A DNA stretch of 64,000 bases from Pseudomonas sp. GD03944 (GTDB lineage Bacteria > Pseudomonadota > Gammaproteobacteria > Pseudomonadales > Pseudomonadaceae): assembly GCF_029839275.1 (NCBI RefSeq), contig NZ_JAOCAH010000020.1:20764-84763 (forward strand), written 5' to 3'. Shown in pieces: positions 25,609-34,889 of this stretch (position 1 is its first letter; each line of letters opens with the position of its first letter). The position numbers and the translations under genes were made by a program. The notes beneath the pieces were generated by a model. It had not been told where the DNA came from. It ran no database searches and saw only the letters and a program-made list of their open reading frames with translations.

Positions 25609-26925
25609 TCAGGTCGGCCGGTAGTCCAGGGAGCGCTTGGACGATTCCGGCAGCGCCATGCCGCCGGCCAGGGCCAGCAGGGCGATGGCGATCAGGTAGA
25701 AGGCCGGCGACATGCGGTTGCCGGTCTGCTCGATCAGCCAGGTCGCCACCAGCGGCGCGGTGCCGCCGAACACCGTGTACGCCAGGTTGTAGGTGAACGC
25801 CGAGGCGGTGTAGCGCACCCGGGTCGGGAACTGCTCGGACAGCAGCACCGCCGTCACCACGCCGCAGATCACCGCGCCCACGGCCAGCAGCGCCGCTCCC
25901 AGTGCCGAGGCCAGCAGACTGCCAGAGCCCGCCAGCATGAACGCCGGGTAGACCGCGACGATCAGGCAGGTGCAGGCAGTAAAGATGGTGCGCCGGCGCC
26001 CGACCCAGTCCGAGTAGCGCCCCACCAGCGGACACAGCAGCGCGGCGAACACCAGGGCCATCAGGCTGGCGAGCAGGGCGGTGGGCCGCGAGGCGCCGCC
26101 GACCACCTGCATGTAAGTCGTGAGGTAGGTGGTGAAGGTGTAGAACGACAGCGCCGTGGCGGAAATGAACGCCGACAGGCAGAGGATCGTGCCGCCGTGT
26201 TGCTGCAGGGTTTCCTTCAGCGGCGAATGGGCGGCCTGGGGCGCGGCCGCCAGGGCACGGAATGCAGGCGACTCGTCCAGGTGCATGCGCATGTACAGGC
26301 CGATCAGGCCCAGGGGCGCGGCGATCAGGAACGGCACGCGCCAGCCCCAGTCCTGCATCTGCGCCTCGCTCAACAGCAGGCCCATGCCGAACACGATCCC
26401 GGCGGCCGCGGCGAAAGCCATGAAGGTCGAGACCGGCACGAAGCTGCCGTAGCGAGCCTTCTGCTCGGTAGGCGCGTGCTCCATGACGAAGGCGCAGGCG
26501 CCGGCGTACTCGCCACCGGCGGAAAAGCCCTGGACACAGCGGGCCAGGGCCAGCAGCAGCGGGGCGAATAGGCCGATGGTGGCATAGGTCGGCAGCAGGC
26601 CGATGAGGGTGGTGGCGCCAGCCATCAGCAACACGGTGATGGCCAGGATGCGCTTGCGCCCGATCTTGTCGCCAAGAATGCCGAAGAAGATCCCGCCCAG
26701 CGGTCGCAGGGCGAACGACACGGCGAACACGGCGAAGGTCTGCAGCAGCGCCAGGGACGCATTGCCCGGCGGAAAGAACAGGCTGGCGATGGTCACGGCG
26801 AGGAAGCCGTAGACGGCAAAGTCGAACCACTCGACGAAGTTGCCGATGGCCGAGGCAGCGATGACCTTGCGCAGGGTGGCCGGGTCGACGGCGGGGGTGG
26901 TGTGGGAGAGGTCGTGGGCTGTCAT
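25609..26925 (-). CDS. MHS-family MFS transporter (ProP/KgtP/citrate-proton symporter type)
   Basis: A 438-residue, 12-helix major facilitator. Metabolite:H+ symporter hallmarks are ASAIGNFVEWFDFAVYGFLA near 22-41, FGILGDKIGRKR in loop 2-3 and RCVQGFSAGGEYAGA in helix 4. Substrates of the family include proline/betaine, alpha-ketoglutarate, citrate and shikimate; none can be chosen. The ATG at 26925 follows GGAG by 5 nt; an upstream ATG at 26958 is not supported. Confidence 0.88.
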   Translation of the reverse strand: MTAHDLSHTTPAVDPATLRKVIAASAIGNFVEWFDFAVYGFLAVTIASLFFPPGNASLALLQTFAVFAVSFALRPLGGIFFGILGDKIGRKRILAITVLLMAGATTLIGLLPTYATIGLFAPLLLALARCVQGFSAGGEYAGACAFVMEHAPTEQKARYGSFVPVSTFMAFAAAAGIVFGMGLLLSEAQMQDWGWRVPFLIAAPLGLIGLYMRMHLDESPAFRALAAAPQAAHSPLKETLQQHGGTILCLSAFISATALSFYTFTTYLTTYMQVVGGASRPTALLASLMALVFAALLCPLVGRYSDWVGRRRTIFTACTCLIVAVYPAFMLAGSGSLLASALGAALLAVGAVICGVVTAVLLSEQFPTRVRYTASAFTYNLAYTVFGGTAPLVATWLIEQTGNRMSPAFYLIAIALLALAGGMALPESSKRSLDYRPT

Positions 26926-27059
26926 GGTCGCTCCGTGCCGGCCGGTAGTCACGGACACCTCTAGCCTGGGCCTTGGCGTCCACCTACCGGCAACCTACCG
27001 GGCTTGCCCGCCCCACCGGCTTCCGGATGCGACCCACAGGCAACCGGCAGCGACACCGC

Positions 27060-28028
27060 CTACAGCCAGCCGCGCTCCCGGTAGTAGCGCAGCGCGCCTT
27101 CGTGCAGCGGCGCGCTGAGGCCGGCGCGGATCATTTCGTCTTCCTTCAGCTCGGCGAAGGTCGGGTGCATGCGCCGCAGCCGCTCCAGGTTGTCGAACAC
27201 GGCCTTGACCAACTGATAGACCATTTCCGCATCGGCATTGGCCGAGGTGGCGAACACCGCCCGAGTGCCGAGCGAGGCGGTGGCGCCCGGCGTGCCCCGG
27301 TACAGCCCGCCGGGGATTTCGGCCCGGGTGTAGTAGACCTTGGTCGCCAGCAGCGCATCGACCAGCGTGCCCTCCAGCGGCACCAGCACCACGTCGTTGG
27401 CCAGGGTCGCTTCCTTGATCGCGCCGTTGGGGTGGCCGACGAAATAGCCCATGGCATCGATGCTGCCGTCGCCCAGGGCAAGAATCTGCTCGGCCGGCTT
27501 CAGCTCCGCCACCAGGCCGAAGGCCGAGAGGTCCCAGCCCTTGGCCTGGAGAATGTCCTCGAAGGCGCTGCGCTGCCCCGAACCCGCGCTGCCGATGCTG
27601 ACCCGCTTGCCCCGCAGGTCATCGAACCCCTGGATACCGGTTTCGCGCCGGACCAGGATCGCCAGCACTTCGTTGTGCAGGGAGAACAGCGCGCGCACAT
27701 CGTGCATCGCCCCGGCACCCTCGAACGGCGGCAGGCCGTTGAGCGCCTTGTACTGGTGGTCCGACTGGACGATGGCGAAATCGAACTCGCCGCTGCGCAG
27801 GCCATTGACGTTGGCCACGCCACCGCCACTGGACGGTGCCTTGCAGCGCAAGCCGTGGGCGGCGGTATCGGTGTTGAGGAACCGGCAGATCGCCTGGCCG
27901 GCCACGTAGTACACCCCGGTCTGCGCCCCGGTACCGATGCTGACGAAACGCGCCTCGGGCGAGTCGCCGGCCACCGCACCGGTGGCGAGTGCCGCGCAGA
28001 AAAGCCCTGCAAGGAATCGACGGTTCAA
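27060..28028 (-). CDS. TAXI-family TRAP-type substrate-binding protein (orphan)
   Basis: A 322-residue exported protein: LNRRFLAGLFCAALATGAVA is a signal peptide. The N-terminal FVSIGTGAQTGVYYVAGQAI is diagnostic of TAXI solute receptors, and KRVSIGSAGSGQRSAFEDIL is the second lobe motif. It begins with TTG at 28028, chosen because AGGAG lies 7 nt upstream and the signal peptide starts there; longer readings are implausible. No TRAP membrane subunit is adjacent, so it either serves a permease elsewhere or acts as a sensor. TAXI proteins bind glutamate, 2-oxoglutarate or similar acids. Confidence 0.85.
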   Translation of the reverse strand: MNRRFLAGLFCAALATGAVAGDSPEARFVSIGTGAQTGVYYVAGQAICRFLNTDTAAHGLRCKAPSSGGGVANVNGLRSGEFDFAIVQSDHQYKALNGLPPFEGAGAMHDVRALFSLHNEVLAILVRRETGIQGFDDLRGKRVSIGSAGSGQRSAFEDILQAKGWDLSAFGLVAELKPAEQILALGDGSIDAMGYFVGHPNGAIKEATLANDVVLVPLEGTLVDALLATKVYYTRAEIPGGLYRGTPGATASLGTRAVFATSANADAEMVYQLVKAVFDNLERLRRMHPTFAELKEDEMIRAGLSAPLHEGALRYYRERGWL

Positions 28029-28173
28029 GGGGAAGCTCCTGTCCTGATCGCTGCCTGTCCCACACAGCCTAAACGCTGGGACGCATTTTGCCCGGCACAG
28101 GTTCACAGCAGCGGCACGGTCGTGGTGCGCGGGCGGGCTATCGCCGCGGCATGCCTTTAGGCAGAATCGACCC

Positions 28174-29202
28174 ATGCCCACGTCAACCCCCGATCCGCGC
28201 CACGCCTCAGTCAGCGCCAGCCTCACCCAAGCGGTGCTGCATGCCGCCGGCCGCCTCGGCGTGGACCGCGCCAGCCTGCTGGCCGGCTGCGGCCTCACGG
28301 AAAGCCAGCTGGTTGATCCGGATGCGCGCCTGCCGTTCGCCACCCAGGAAGCCCTGTGGCAGCAGCTCAGTCGCCTGCCGCACAGCGAGCCGGGGCTGGC
28401 ACTGGGGCTCAACCTGGCGCCAGGGCCGTTCAGCGTGCTGGGCTACCTGCTGCAGAGCAGCGCCACCCTGGGCGACGCCCTGGCGGCCGGCCTGCGCTAC
28501 CAGCGCCTGGTGGGCGAGGGCGGCGAGCTGCACCGGCACGAGCAGGGCGAGGAAGTGCACCTGCTGTACCGCCCCCTGCACCCGAACCTGCCGGCCACCC
28601 GCACCCGGGTGCTGGCGCTGATGGCCAACTGGGTGCAGATGGTCACGCCGCTGCTGCATGACTTCCGCCCGCTGCGGGCACAGTTCGTTCATGCCCAGCC
28701 CACGGACCTCGCGCCCTACACCGAGGTCTTCGCCTGCCCGCTGCAATTCTCGGCCCCGGACTACGGGCTGGTGCTGCCGAAAGCGCTGCTCACGGCGCCG
28801 CTGATCCAGGCCAACTCGCCGCTGCAGAGCCTGCTGCGCCAACATGCCGAAGCGCTGCTCGCGCGCCTGCCCAGCGAAGGCCTGAGTGCCCGGGTGGTGA
28901 CCCTGCTCGGCGAACAGCTGGCCCATGGCGAACCGGATCGCAGCGAGCTGGCGCGAGCGCTGAACCTCAGCGAACGCACCCTGCAACGGCGCCTGGCGGA
29001 AGAAGGCAGCAGCTACCAGCAGTTGCTCAACGACACCCGTCGGCAACTGGCCGAGCACCACCTGAGCAGCGGCACGTTGCCGGCGGCGGAAATCGCCCTG
29101 CTGCTGGGCTACTCCGAGCCCAGCGTGTTCTTCCGCGCGTTCCGCCAGTGGACCGGCCTGACGCCGGGCGAATACCGCAGCCAGCAGCACAGCAAGGGCT
29201 GA
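28174..29202 (+). CDS. AraC-family transcriptional regulator
   Basis: A 342-residue regulator. The N-terminal effector domain (about 15-205, Arabinose_bd type of the OruR/ArgR-like group) is followed by two helix-turn-helix motifs at about 245-335 (LARALNLSERTLQRRLAEEG, then IALLLGYSEPSVFFRAFRQW). It is divergent from the TAXI protein gene (145 nt apart) and overlaps nothing, so the binding-protein gene is a candidate target. Effector unknown. Confidence 0.85.
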   Translation: MPTSTPDPRHASVSASLTQAVLHAAGRLGVDRASLLAGCGLTESQLVDPDARLPFATQEALWQQLSRLPHSEPGLALGLNLAPGPFSVLGYLLQSSATLGDALAAGLRYQRLVGEGGELHRHEQGEEVHLLYRPLHPNLPATRTRVLALMANWVQMVTPLLHDFRPLRAQFVHAQPTDLAPYTEVFACPLQFSAPDYGLVLPKALLTAPLIQANSPLQSLLRQHAEALLARLPSEGLSARVVTLLGEQLAHGEPDRSELARALNLSERTLQRRLAEEGSSYQQLLNDTRRQLAEHHLSSGTLPAAEIALLLGYSEPSVFFRAFRQWTGLTPGEYRSQQHSKG

Positions 29203-29203
29203 G

Positions 29204-30166
29204 TCAGGCGCGGGCGCTGATGCCCTGGGCCTGCAGGAAGGCCAGGAAGGCCTCGCGGGTGCTGTAGCGCGGGGTGTAGCCGAAACCGTCCTTCAGGCGC
29301 TGGTTGGCCAGCACCGGCCGGTAGCGCAGAAAATCCAGCTGTTCCGGCCCATAGGGCGTCAGCCCCAGGGGTTTGAGCACCCGCAGCGCGGTGCGGATCA
29401 GCCCGGCCGGCAGCGGCCGGTAGGGCTTGCCGAGCAGCTCGGCGATCTCGCGCAGCGACAGCGCCCCGTCGCCGGCCAGGTTGAAGATGCCCTCGGCGCC
29501 CCGCTCGAGGCCTTGACCGATGATGTTGACCACGTCCTGGTCCCAGATGAACACGAAGCGGCTGTCGCTGCCGCGAATGCCCATGACGCTGCGCTTCTTG
29601 AACAGCTCGGTGATCTGGTTGTTCACCTGTTTGCCGAGGATGGTGCCAGGGCGCAGGATCAGTTGCTTCAGGGCCGGGTGGCGCTGACGCGCCTCGGCCA
29701 GCAGTTCCTCGACCTCGCGCTTGTGCCGGGCATAGGCGAATTCGGCGTGACCACGCAGCGGGTGATCTTCGTCGATCCACTCGGCATTTTCCGGGAAATA
29801 GCCATAAGCGGCACCGGAACTGGTCACAATCAACTGCTCGACGCCCTCCGCCGCCGCGGCCTCCACCACAGCCTGGGTGCCGCCCACATCGATGGCGTGC
29901 AGCTGTGCGTCGCTCATGCCACGGGGCGGGGTGACGACCGAGGCCAGGTGCACGATGGCCTGCGGCTGCCAGGTGGCGATGCAGTCCCGCACGGCCCGGG
30001 CCTGGCTGATGTCGAGCAACACCGGCTCGACGTTCAGGCGCAGGGTCTTGCGGCTCTGCGGCCGGATGTCGGCGGCGATCAGCGTCCAGTCCGGGTGCTG
30101 GATGGCCAGTTGGTCGAGCACTTGCTGGCCGATGAAGCCCGCCGCTCCGGTGATCAAGACACGCAT
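29204..30166 (-). CDS. NAD-dependent epimerase/dehydratase (extended SDR)
   Basis: A 320-residue extended short-chain dehydrogenase. NAD-binding GAAGFIGQ lies at residues 7-14, the catalytic Ser is in VTSSGAAYG, and the Tyr-x3-Lys is in YARHK. A C-terminal segment (LGLTPYGPEQLDFL) is like that of UDP-sugar or steroid-type reductases. The start at 30166 follows a GAGGGG. It ends 2 nt after the convergent araC-like gene. Substrate unknown; not part of a visible sugar operon. Confidence 0.8.
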   Translation of the reverse strand: MRVLITGAAGFIGQQVLDQLAIQHPDWTLIAADIRPQSRKTLRLNVEPVLLDISQARAVRDCIATWQPQAIVHLASVVTPPRGMSDAQLHAIDVGGTQAVVEAAAAEGVEQLIVTSSGAAYGYFPENAEWIDEDHPLRGHAEFAYARHKREVEELLAEARQRHPALKQLILRPGTILGKQVNNQITELFKKRSVMGIRGSDSRFVFIWDQDVVNIIGQGLERGAEGIFNLAGDGALSLREIAELLGKPYRPLPAGLIRTALRVLKPLGLTPYGPEQLDFLRYRPVLANQRLKDGFGYTPRYSTREAFLAFLQAQGISARA

Positions 30167-30341
30167 AGCCACCCCTCGGTTGTTCAGTGAACGCCGCCGG
30201 CCCACCCGCGGGCCTGGCGCTCGAAGCAGCTTAGAGCGAGGCCCCGCCGACAGCAGTGACGGAGCCGGCCAGCGGCCATGGCCAATCGCGACAGCCGGCG
30301 TCTGCGAGTATGCTGCCCGGGTGACCGTCAGGAAGACCTTC

Positions 30342-31721
30342 ATGCGTGCCCTGCTGCTGATATGCCTGCTGCTGATCAACACCGCCGTTGCCGAAGACCG
30401 CCTGCAGGTCGAGGGCTACCCCCTGGAGAACGGCCTGCAACTGTTGCTCAAGCCCACTGCCGACCGCGGTCATGTGGCGATCCGCCTGGTGGTCGGGGTC
30501 GGTTTCGACCAGTTCGGCTGCCGCGACAAGGAGCTGCCGCACCTGCTCGAACACCTGCTGTTCAGTGGCATCGACGACAGCGGCGAGGCCGGTCTGGAAG
30601 CGAAGATGCAGGCCCTGGGCGGTGACTGGAACGCCTACACCCGCGACAGCGATACCGCGTACGTGCTGGAAGTCCCGGCACGCAACCAGCGGGCCGCCCT
30701 GGACCTGCTGCTGGCCAGCCTGGTGAACACCGAACTGACGGCCGAGAAGCTGGCCGCCGCCCAGCAGGTGATCGAACGCGAGAACGGCGGCCACTATTCC
30801 AACCTGCAACGCCTGCTCGACCGGCAGAACACCAGCCGGGACGCGCACCAGCAACTGGCCGTGGAACTGGGCCTGGAATGCCCCGAGCGGGCCCAGGTCG
30901 ATCACCTGCAGTTGGCCCAGCTCGAACGCCTACGCCAGGACTGGTACGTGCCGAACAACATGACGTTGATCGTGGTCGGCGACCTCGACCCGCTGCTGCC
31001 CGCCTACCTGGACCGCAGCTACGGCGCCCTGCCGGCCGGCAGCGTGCCCGAGGCACGGGAGCTGCCCGAGGCCCGGGGCGAAGCCGCCAAACGCCGCACC
31101 CTGATCACCGGCCTGCTGGACGACACCGCCAGCCTGCACTGGCTGCTGCCCGAACCCTGGGTCGGCGATCACGACCACGAGACCTGGGAGCTGCTGCGCG
31201 ATTACCTGGACTGGCAGCTCTACCAGGCGCTGCGCCTGGAGCAGCCCTTGAGCTACGGGCCCTGGAGCGCGCGCAACGTGTTCGGCACCAGCAGCTTCTT
31301 CAGCCTCAACGTCAAACTGGAACGCCAGGACCGGGACCGGGCCGAACAGGCCATGCGCCAGCTCGGCGCGCACCTCAGCGCAGACGGCCTGGACGCCAGC
31401 ACCTTCGAACGCCTGCGGCACGTCGCCCTGGCTCGGCTGACCTGGGCCACCCAGGGCAACAGCGCCCTCGCCGATTACTACTGGAACGCCCTGGGCGACT
31501 ACCAGGACGGACGCTTCAGCGACCCGGCCGTGGGCCTGCGGGCCGTCACTCTGGAACAGGCCAACGAGGCCGTGCGCTTACTGTTCAAGACACCGGGCTA
31601 CCTGCGCACCGAACAGGCGCTGCTCAGCAGCACCCAGCTGTATGCCGCACTCGTCGTGCTCGGCGCCCTGCTGCTCGGCGGCCTGGTGGGGTGGTGGCGC
31701 CGCACCCGCGCCACGCCCTGA
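30342..31721 (+). CDS. membrane-anchored M16-family zinc peptidase
   Basis: A 459-residue protein. An N-terminal signal peptide (RALLLICLLLINTAVAE), the inverted zinc motif HLLEH at about residue 68 with the distal Glu in IERENGG about 80 residues on, and a second M16-like half follow. The C-terminal membrane segment LYAALVVLGALLLGGLVGWW ends in basic residues. The catalytic chamber is therefore periplasmic and tethered to the inner membrane. Usual periplasmic M16 proteins are not C-terminally anchored. AGGA lies 8 nt before the ATG. The next gene, 94 nt on, is also a membrane protein. Confidence 0.82.
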   Translation: MRALLLICLLLINTAVAEDRLQVEGYPLENGLQLLLKPTADRGHVAIRLVVGVGFDQFGCRDKELPHLLEHLLFSGIDDSGEAGLEAKMQALGGDWNAYTRDSDTAYVLEVPARNQRAALDLLLASLVNTELTAEKLAAAQQVIERENGGHYSNLQRLLDRQNTSRDAHQQLAVELGLECPERAQVDHLQLAQLERLRQDWYVPNNMTLIVVGDLDPLLPAYLDRSYGALPAGSVPEARELPEARGEAAKRRTLITGLLDDTASLHWLLPEPWVGDHDHETWELLRDYLDWQLYQALRLEQPLSYGPWSARNVFGTSSFFSLNVKLERQDRDRAEQAMRQLGAHLSADGLDASTFERLRHVALARLTWATQGNSALADYYWNALGDYQDGRFSDPAVGLRAVTLEQANEAVRLLFKTPGYLRTEQALLSSTQLYAALVVLGALLLGGLVGWWRRTRATP

Positions 31722-31815
31722 GCACCCGCCGTTGATCAGGGCGACCCGGCTATCGGACCGGGGCCCTGGCGAGCCGCCCGGTGGCTGAGTATCCTGCGCC
31801 CCCTCGCACCCTGTG

Positions 31816-32838
31816 ATGCCCCCGATGCTCGTCTGGAAAACCTACCTGCTGCGCCTGATCGCCCTGATCCAACGTCATCCGGGGGCCGTGGCGGTGTTCG
31901 GCTTCGTCTCCGGGGTCGCCAGTTTCATGCTGGTCGATCGCCAGGCCGAGCTGGCGCGGGTGCTGGCCGCGGTGATGCTGGTGAGCTGGCTGTGGCTGAT
32001 CCTGGAAAACATGCTGCGCGAGCGCATCGCCGCCTGGTTCGGTTTCGAACTGCCGCCCCCGGTGCTGCGCTACGCGACGCAGATGATCCACCAGGAAAGC
32101 CTGTTCTTCGTCCTGCCGTTCTTTTTCATCACCACCACCTGGAACAGCGGGCAGTTGCTGTTCAGCGGCCTGCTGGCCGTGGCGGCACTGGTGTCGATCA
32201 TCGACCCGCTGTACAACAAGTGGCTGGCGCCCCGGCGCTGGATCTACCTGGCCTACCACACCCTGGCGCTGTTCGCGGTGCTGCTCACGGCCCTGCCGAT
32301 CATCCTCAAGCTGACCACCACCCAGAGCTACCAGTGGGCCCTGGCCGCCGCGGTGGTGCTGTCGTTCCCCAGCCTGATCGGCATCATCACGGTGAAACGC
32401 TGGTGGCGCGGTCTGTTGCTGATCGGCATGACCCTGGCGCTGGGCGGCGCCGGCTGGCTGATGCGGGTCTGGGTGCCACCGGCCACCCTGTGGCTGACCG
32501 AAGTGGCCGTGACCACCCAGTTCGACAATCGCAGCCGCTCGCCGGGCGAAAGCGTCAAGGAACTGAGCCTGGCCCAGCTGCGCAGCAGCGGCCTGTACGC
32601 CTACACCTCGATCAATGCCCCCCGGGGCCTGAACGAGCGCATCTACCACGTGTGGAGCCGCGACGGCGGCGAAGTCGAGCGCATCGCCCTGGATATCCAC
32701 GGCGGGCGCAAGAAGGGCTACCGTGCCTGGACCCACAAGCAGAACTTCCCCGTGGACTCGGTGGGCCGCTGGCAGGTGCAGGTGCGCACGGAAGCCGGTC
32801 AGATGATCGGCGTGCTGCGCTTCGACGTGGTGGAATGA
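31816..32838 (+). CDS. DUF5924/DUF2914 membrane protein
   Basis: A 340-residue protein. The first about 215 residues form seven or eight membrane helices (DUF5924). The remainder (about 230-340) is a soluble DUF2914 domain with the pattern YHVWSRDGGEVERIALDIHGGRKKGYRAWT and a final QVQVRTEAGQMIGVLRF. Function unknown; the periplasmic DUF2914 domain may bind a ligand or the cell wall. The ATG at 31816 is preferred over a GTG one codon earlier. Confidence 0.75.
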   Translation: MPPMLVWKTYLLRLIALIQRHPGAVAVFGFVSGVASFMLVDRQAELARVLAAVMLVSWLWLILENMLRERIAAWFGFELPPPVLRYATQMIHQESLFFVLPFFFITTTWNSGQLLFSGLLAVAALVSIIDPLYNKWLAPRRWIYLAYHTLALFAVLLTALPIILKLTTTQSYQWALAAAVVLSFPSLIGIITVKRWWRGLLLIGMTLALGGAGWLMRVWVPPATLWLTEVAVTTQFDNRSRSPGESVKELSLAQLRSSGLYAYTSINAPRGLNERIYHVWSRDGGEVERIALDIHGGRKKGYRAWTHKQNFPVDSVGRWQVQVRTEAGQMIGVLRFDVVE

Positions 32839-32854
32839 CCGGCGTGTGCGCCGA

Positions 32855-34084
32855 TCAGCCGAAGAACCAGTAGCACACGGCGATGGCCGCGATCACCCCG
32901 GACAGCTCGGCCAGCAGCGCACAACCCACGGCATGGCGTGCCCGCTGGATGCCCACCGCGCCGAAGTACACGGCCAGCACGTAGAAGGTGGTTTCCGTGC
33001 TGCCCTGGATGGTCGCCGCGGCCAGGGCCGGGAAGCTGTCCACCCCCTGGCTCTGCATGGTTTCGATCAGCATGGCTCGCGCCGCACTGCCGGAGAACGG
33101 CTTGACCATCGCCGTGGGCAGCGCATCGACGAAGCGGGTGTCCCAGCCGCCCCATTCGACGATCCAGCGGATGCCGTCCAGGCCGAATTCCAGGGCACCG
33201 GACGCGCGCAGCACACCGATGGCGCAGAGCATGGCCACCAGGTACGGCAGCAGGCTCTTGGCCACGTCGAACCCTTCCTTGGCGCCTTCGATGAACTGCT
33301 CGTAGACCTGCACCTTGCGCAGCGCACCGATCACCAGGAAGGCCACCACGATGCCGAACAGCGTCAGGTTGCCGAGCAGCGAGGACAGGGCTGCCAGGGC
33401 CGTGGCCGACATGCCCGCCAGCAGCGCCATGAAGCTGCCCAGCAGCAGCGCGCCCGGGATCATGTAGGCCAGCACCACCGGGTCCCACAGGCGCAGACGC
33501 TGCATGATCGCCACGGAGAACAGCCCCACCAGGGTGGACGCGCTGGTGGCCAGCAGGATTGGCAGGAACACCAGGGTCGGGTCCGGCGCGCCCTGCTGGG
33601 CGCGGTACATGAAGATGGTGACGGGCAGCAGGGTCAGGGATGAGGCGTTGAGCACCAGGAACAGGATCTGCGCATTGCTCGCCGTGGTGCTGCTGGGGTT
33701 GAGCTCCTGCAGCGCGCGCATGGCCTTGAGGCCGATCGGCGTGGCGGCGTTGTCCAGGCCCAGGCCGTTGGCGGCGAAGTTCATGGTGATCAGGCCGAGG
33801 GCCGGGTGGCCGCGGGGCACTTCCGGCATCAGGCGGGCAAACAGCGGGCCGAGCACTTTCGCCAGGGCATCCACCAGGCCGGCCTTTTCCGCGATACGCA
33901 GCAGACCGAGCCACAGGGTCAGGGTGCCGAACAGCAGGACCATGACCTCCACCGACAGCTTGGCCATGGCAAACAGGCTTTCGACCATGGCCGCGAATAC
34001 CGCCGGGTCATCGCCCAGCAACCAGCGCGACAGGCCGGCAATCGCCGCCACCACGAAAAAACTCAGCCACAAGCCGTTCAGCAT
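32855..34084 (-). CDS. SpmA-SpmB fusion (nucleoside-recognition/Gate domain) membrane protein
   Basis: A 409-residue protein with two Gate (nucleoside-recognition) domains fused. The SpmA-like half (1-200) has MNFAANGLGLDNAATPIGLKAM and LFLVLNASSLTLLP. The SpmB-like half (230-409) has ATIQGSTETTFYVLAVYFGAVG. In Bacillus the two are separate spore-maturation proteins; in non-sporing proteobacteria the fusion is widespread and its role unknown, possibly transport. It converges on the DUF5924 gene with 16 nt between them. Confidence 0.82.
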   Translation of the reverse strand: MLNGLWLSFFVVAAIAGLSRWLLGDDPAVFAAMVESLFAMAKLSVEVMVLLFGTLTLWLGLLRIAEKAGLVDALAKVLGPLFARLMPEVPRGHPALGLITMNFAANGLGLDNAATPIGLKAMRALQELNPSSTTASNAQILFLVLNASSLTLLPVTIFMYRAQQGAPDPTLVFLPILLATSASTLVGLFSVAIMQRLRLWDPVVLAYMIPGALLLGSFMALLAGMSATALAALSSLLGNLTLFGIVVAFLVIGALRKVQVYEQFIEGAKEGFDVAKSLLPYLVAMLCAIGVLRASGALEFGLDGIRWIVEWGGWDTRFVDALPTAMVKPFSGSAARAMLIETMQSQGVDSFPALAAATIQGSTETTFYVLAVYFGAVGIQRARHAVGCALLAELSGVIAAIAVCYWFFG

Positions 34085-34204
34085 CGCTTACCTCCCCCAA
34101 CTGTGCGGGCGATGATAACGCGGCCAACCGCGCTTGGGCGGTCCGGACTCATTTAGCGGCGAAAAGCTGAGCGGGCCGAATGGCCCGCGACAGGGAGGGA
34201 TCGA

Positions 34205-34666
34205 TCAATACCAGTTCGGGTCGCTCTTGAGCTGCTCTTCCAGCAGCGTCTTCACCCCGTCATCCGGGTCACCCAACCAGCGCAGGGTCGCGTGGTTGCT
34301 GGGCGACTTGTCCGCCGGCAATCCCGCCGGCAGCTGGACATACAACGCATAGGCGTCGTCCTTGTCCCAGGTGAAGGCCACATACAGACGCTGGTTATAG
34401 CAGTCCTGGGTCTCGCAGAGATGGCCGACGAGGTACTTGTCGCCATCGTCCTCCAGCGCTTGCATGGGCGGAGCCACACCACTGAGGTTCATGACCCATT
34501 CGGGCAGGCGGCTCTCGTCCTCGACCAGGTCGCGCCAGGCTTCCTGGAATTGCGGATCGCTGGCCAGCAGCTCGTTGAGACGGAACTCGGCATCGGTATC
34601 GGCGGCAGAAGCCGCCGCGCTACCGCCCAGCAACAGGGCGGCAACGAGCGCCTTGAGGGGCTTCAT
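34205..34666 (-). CDS. Ivy-family inhibitor of C-type lysozyme (periplasmic)
   Basis: A 153-residue exported protein with a signal peptide of about 21 residues. The fold pattern of Ivy is seen in WVMNLSGVAPPM, then VGHLCETQDCYNQRLYVAFTW and ALYVQL. Ivy blocks vertebrate lysozyme by inserting a Cys-bounded loop into its active site. Here the loop is C84-ETQD-C89, so the His usual in E. coli Ivy is replaced by Gln. It is the last gene of the minus-strand stress cluster, possibly under the sigma-54 promoter at 35451-35465. Confidence 0.72.
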   Translation of the reverse strand: MKPLKALVAALLLGGSAAASAADTDAEFRLNELLASDPQFQEAWRDLVEDESRLPEWVMNLSGVAPPMQALEDDGDKYLVGHLCETQDCYNQRLYVAFTWDKDDAYALYVQLPAGLPADKSPSNHATLRWLGDPDDGVKTLLEEQLKSDPNWY

Positions 34667-34681
34667 GCAGATCCTCCCAGG

Positions 34682-34843
34682 TCAGCGAGGGCGGCGGCCC
34701 ATGATGAAGGAGACGATGAACATCACCAGGAAGACCACGAAAAGAATTTTCGCAATGCCCGTGGCGGTGCCGGCGATACCACCGAAGCCCAGAACGGCAG
34801 CGACGATGGCGATGATCAGAAAGGTAATTGCCCAGCTCAACAT
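34682..34843 (-). CDS. DUF1328 (YtjA-type) small membrane protein
   Basis: A 53-residue protein with two hydrophobic helices separated by GFGGIAGTATGIAK, ending in MGRRPR. This is the common DUF1328 family, stress-inducible inner-membrane proteins of unknown role. The ATG at 34843 has AGGAG 8 nt upstream. It lies 15 nt before the ivy-like gene and on the same strand, so they are likely co-transcribed. Confidence 0.88.
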   Translation of the reverse strand: MLSWAITFLIIAIVAAVLGFGGIAGTATGIAKILFVVFLVMFIVSFIMGRRPR

Positions 34844-34889
34844 GGCGTTTCTCCTTGGGTTATGGATGGTGCGGTGCAGCACTTCACTG

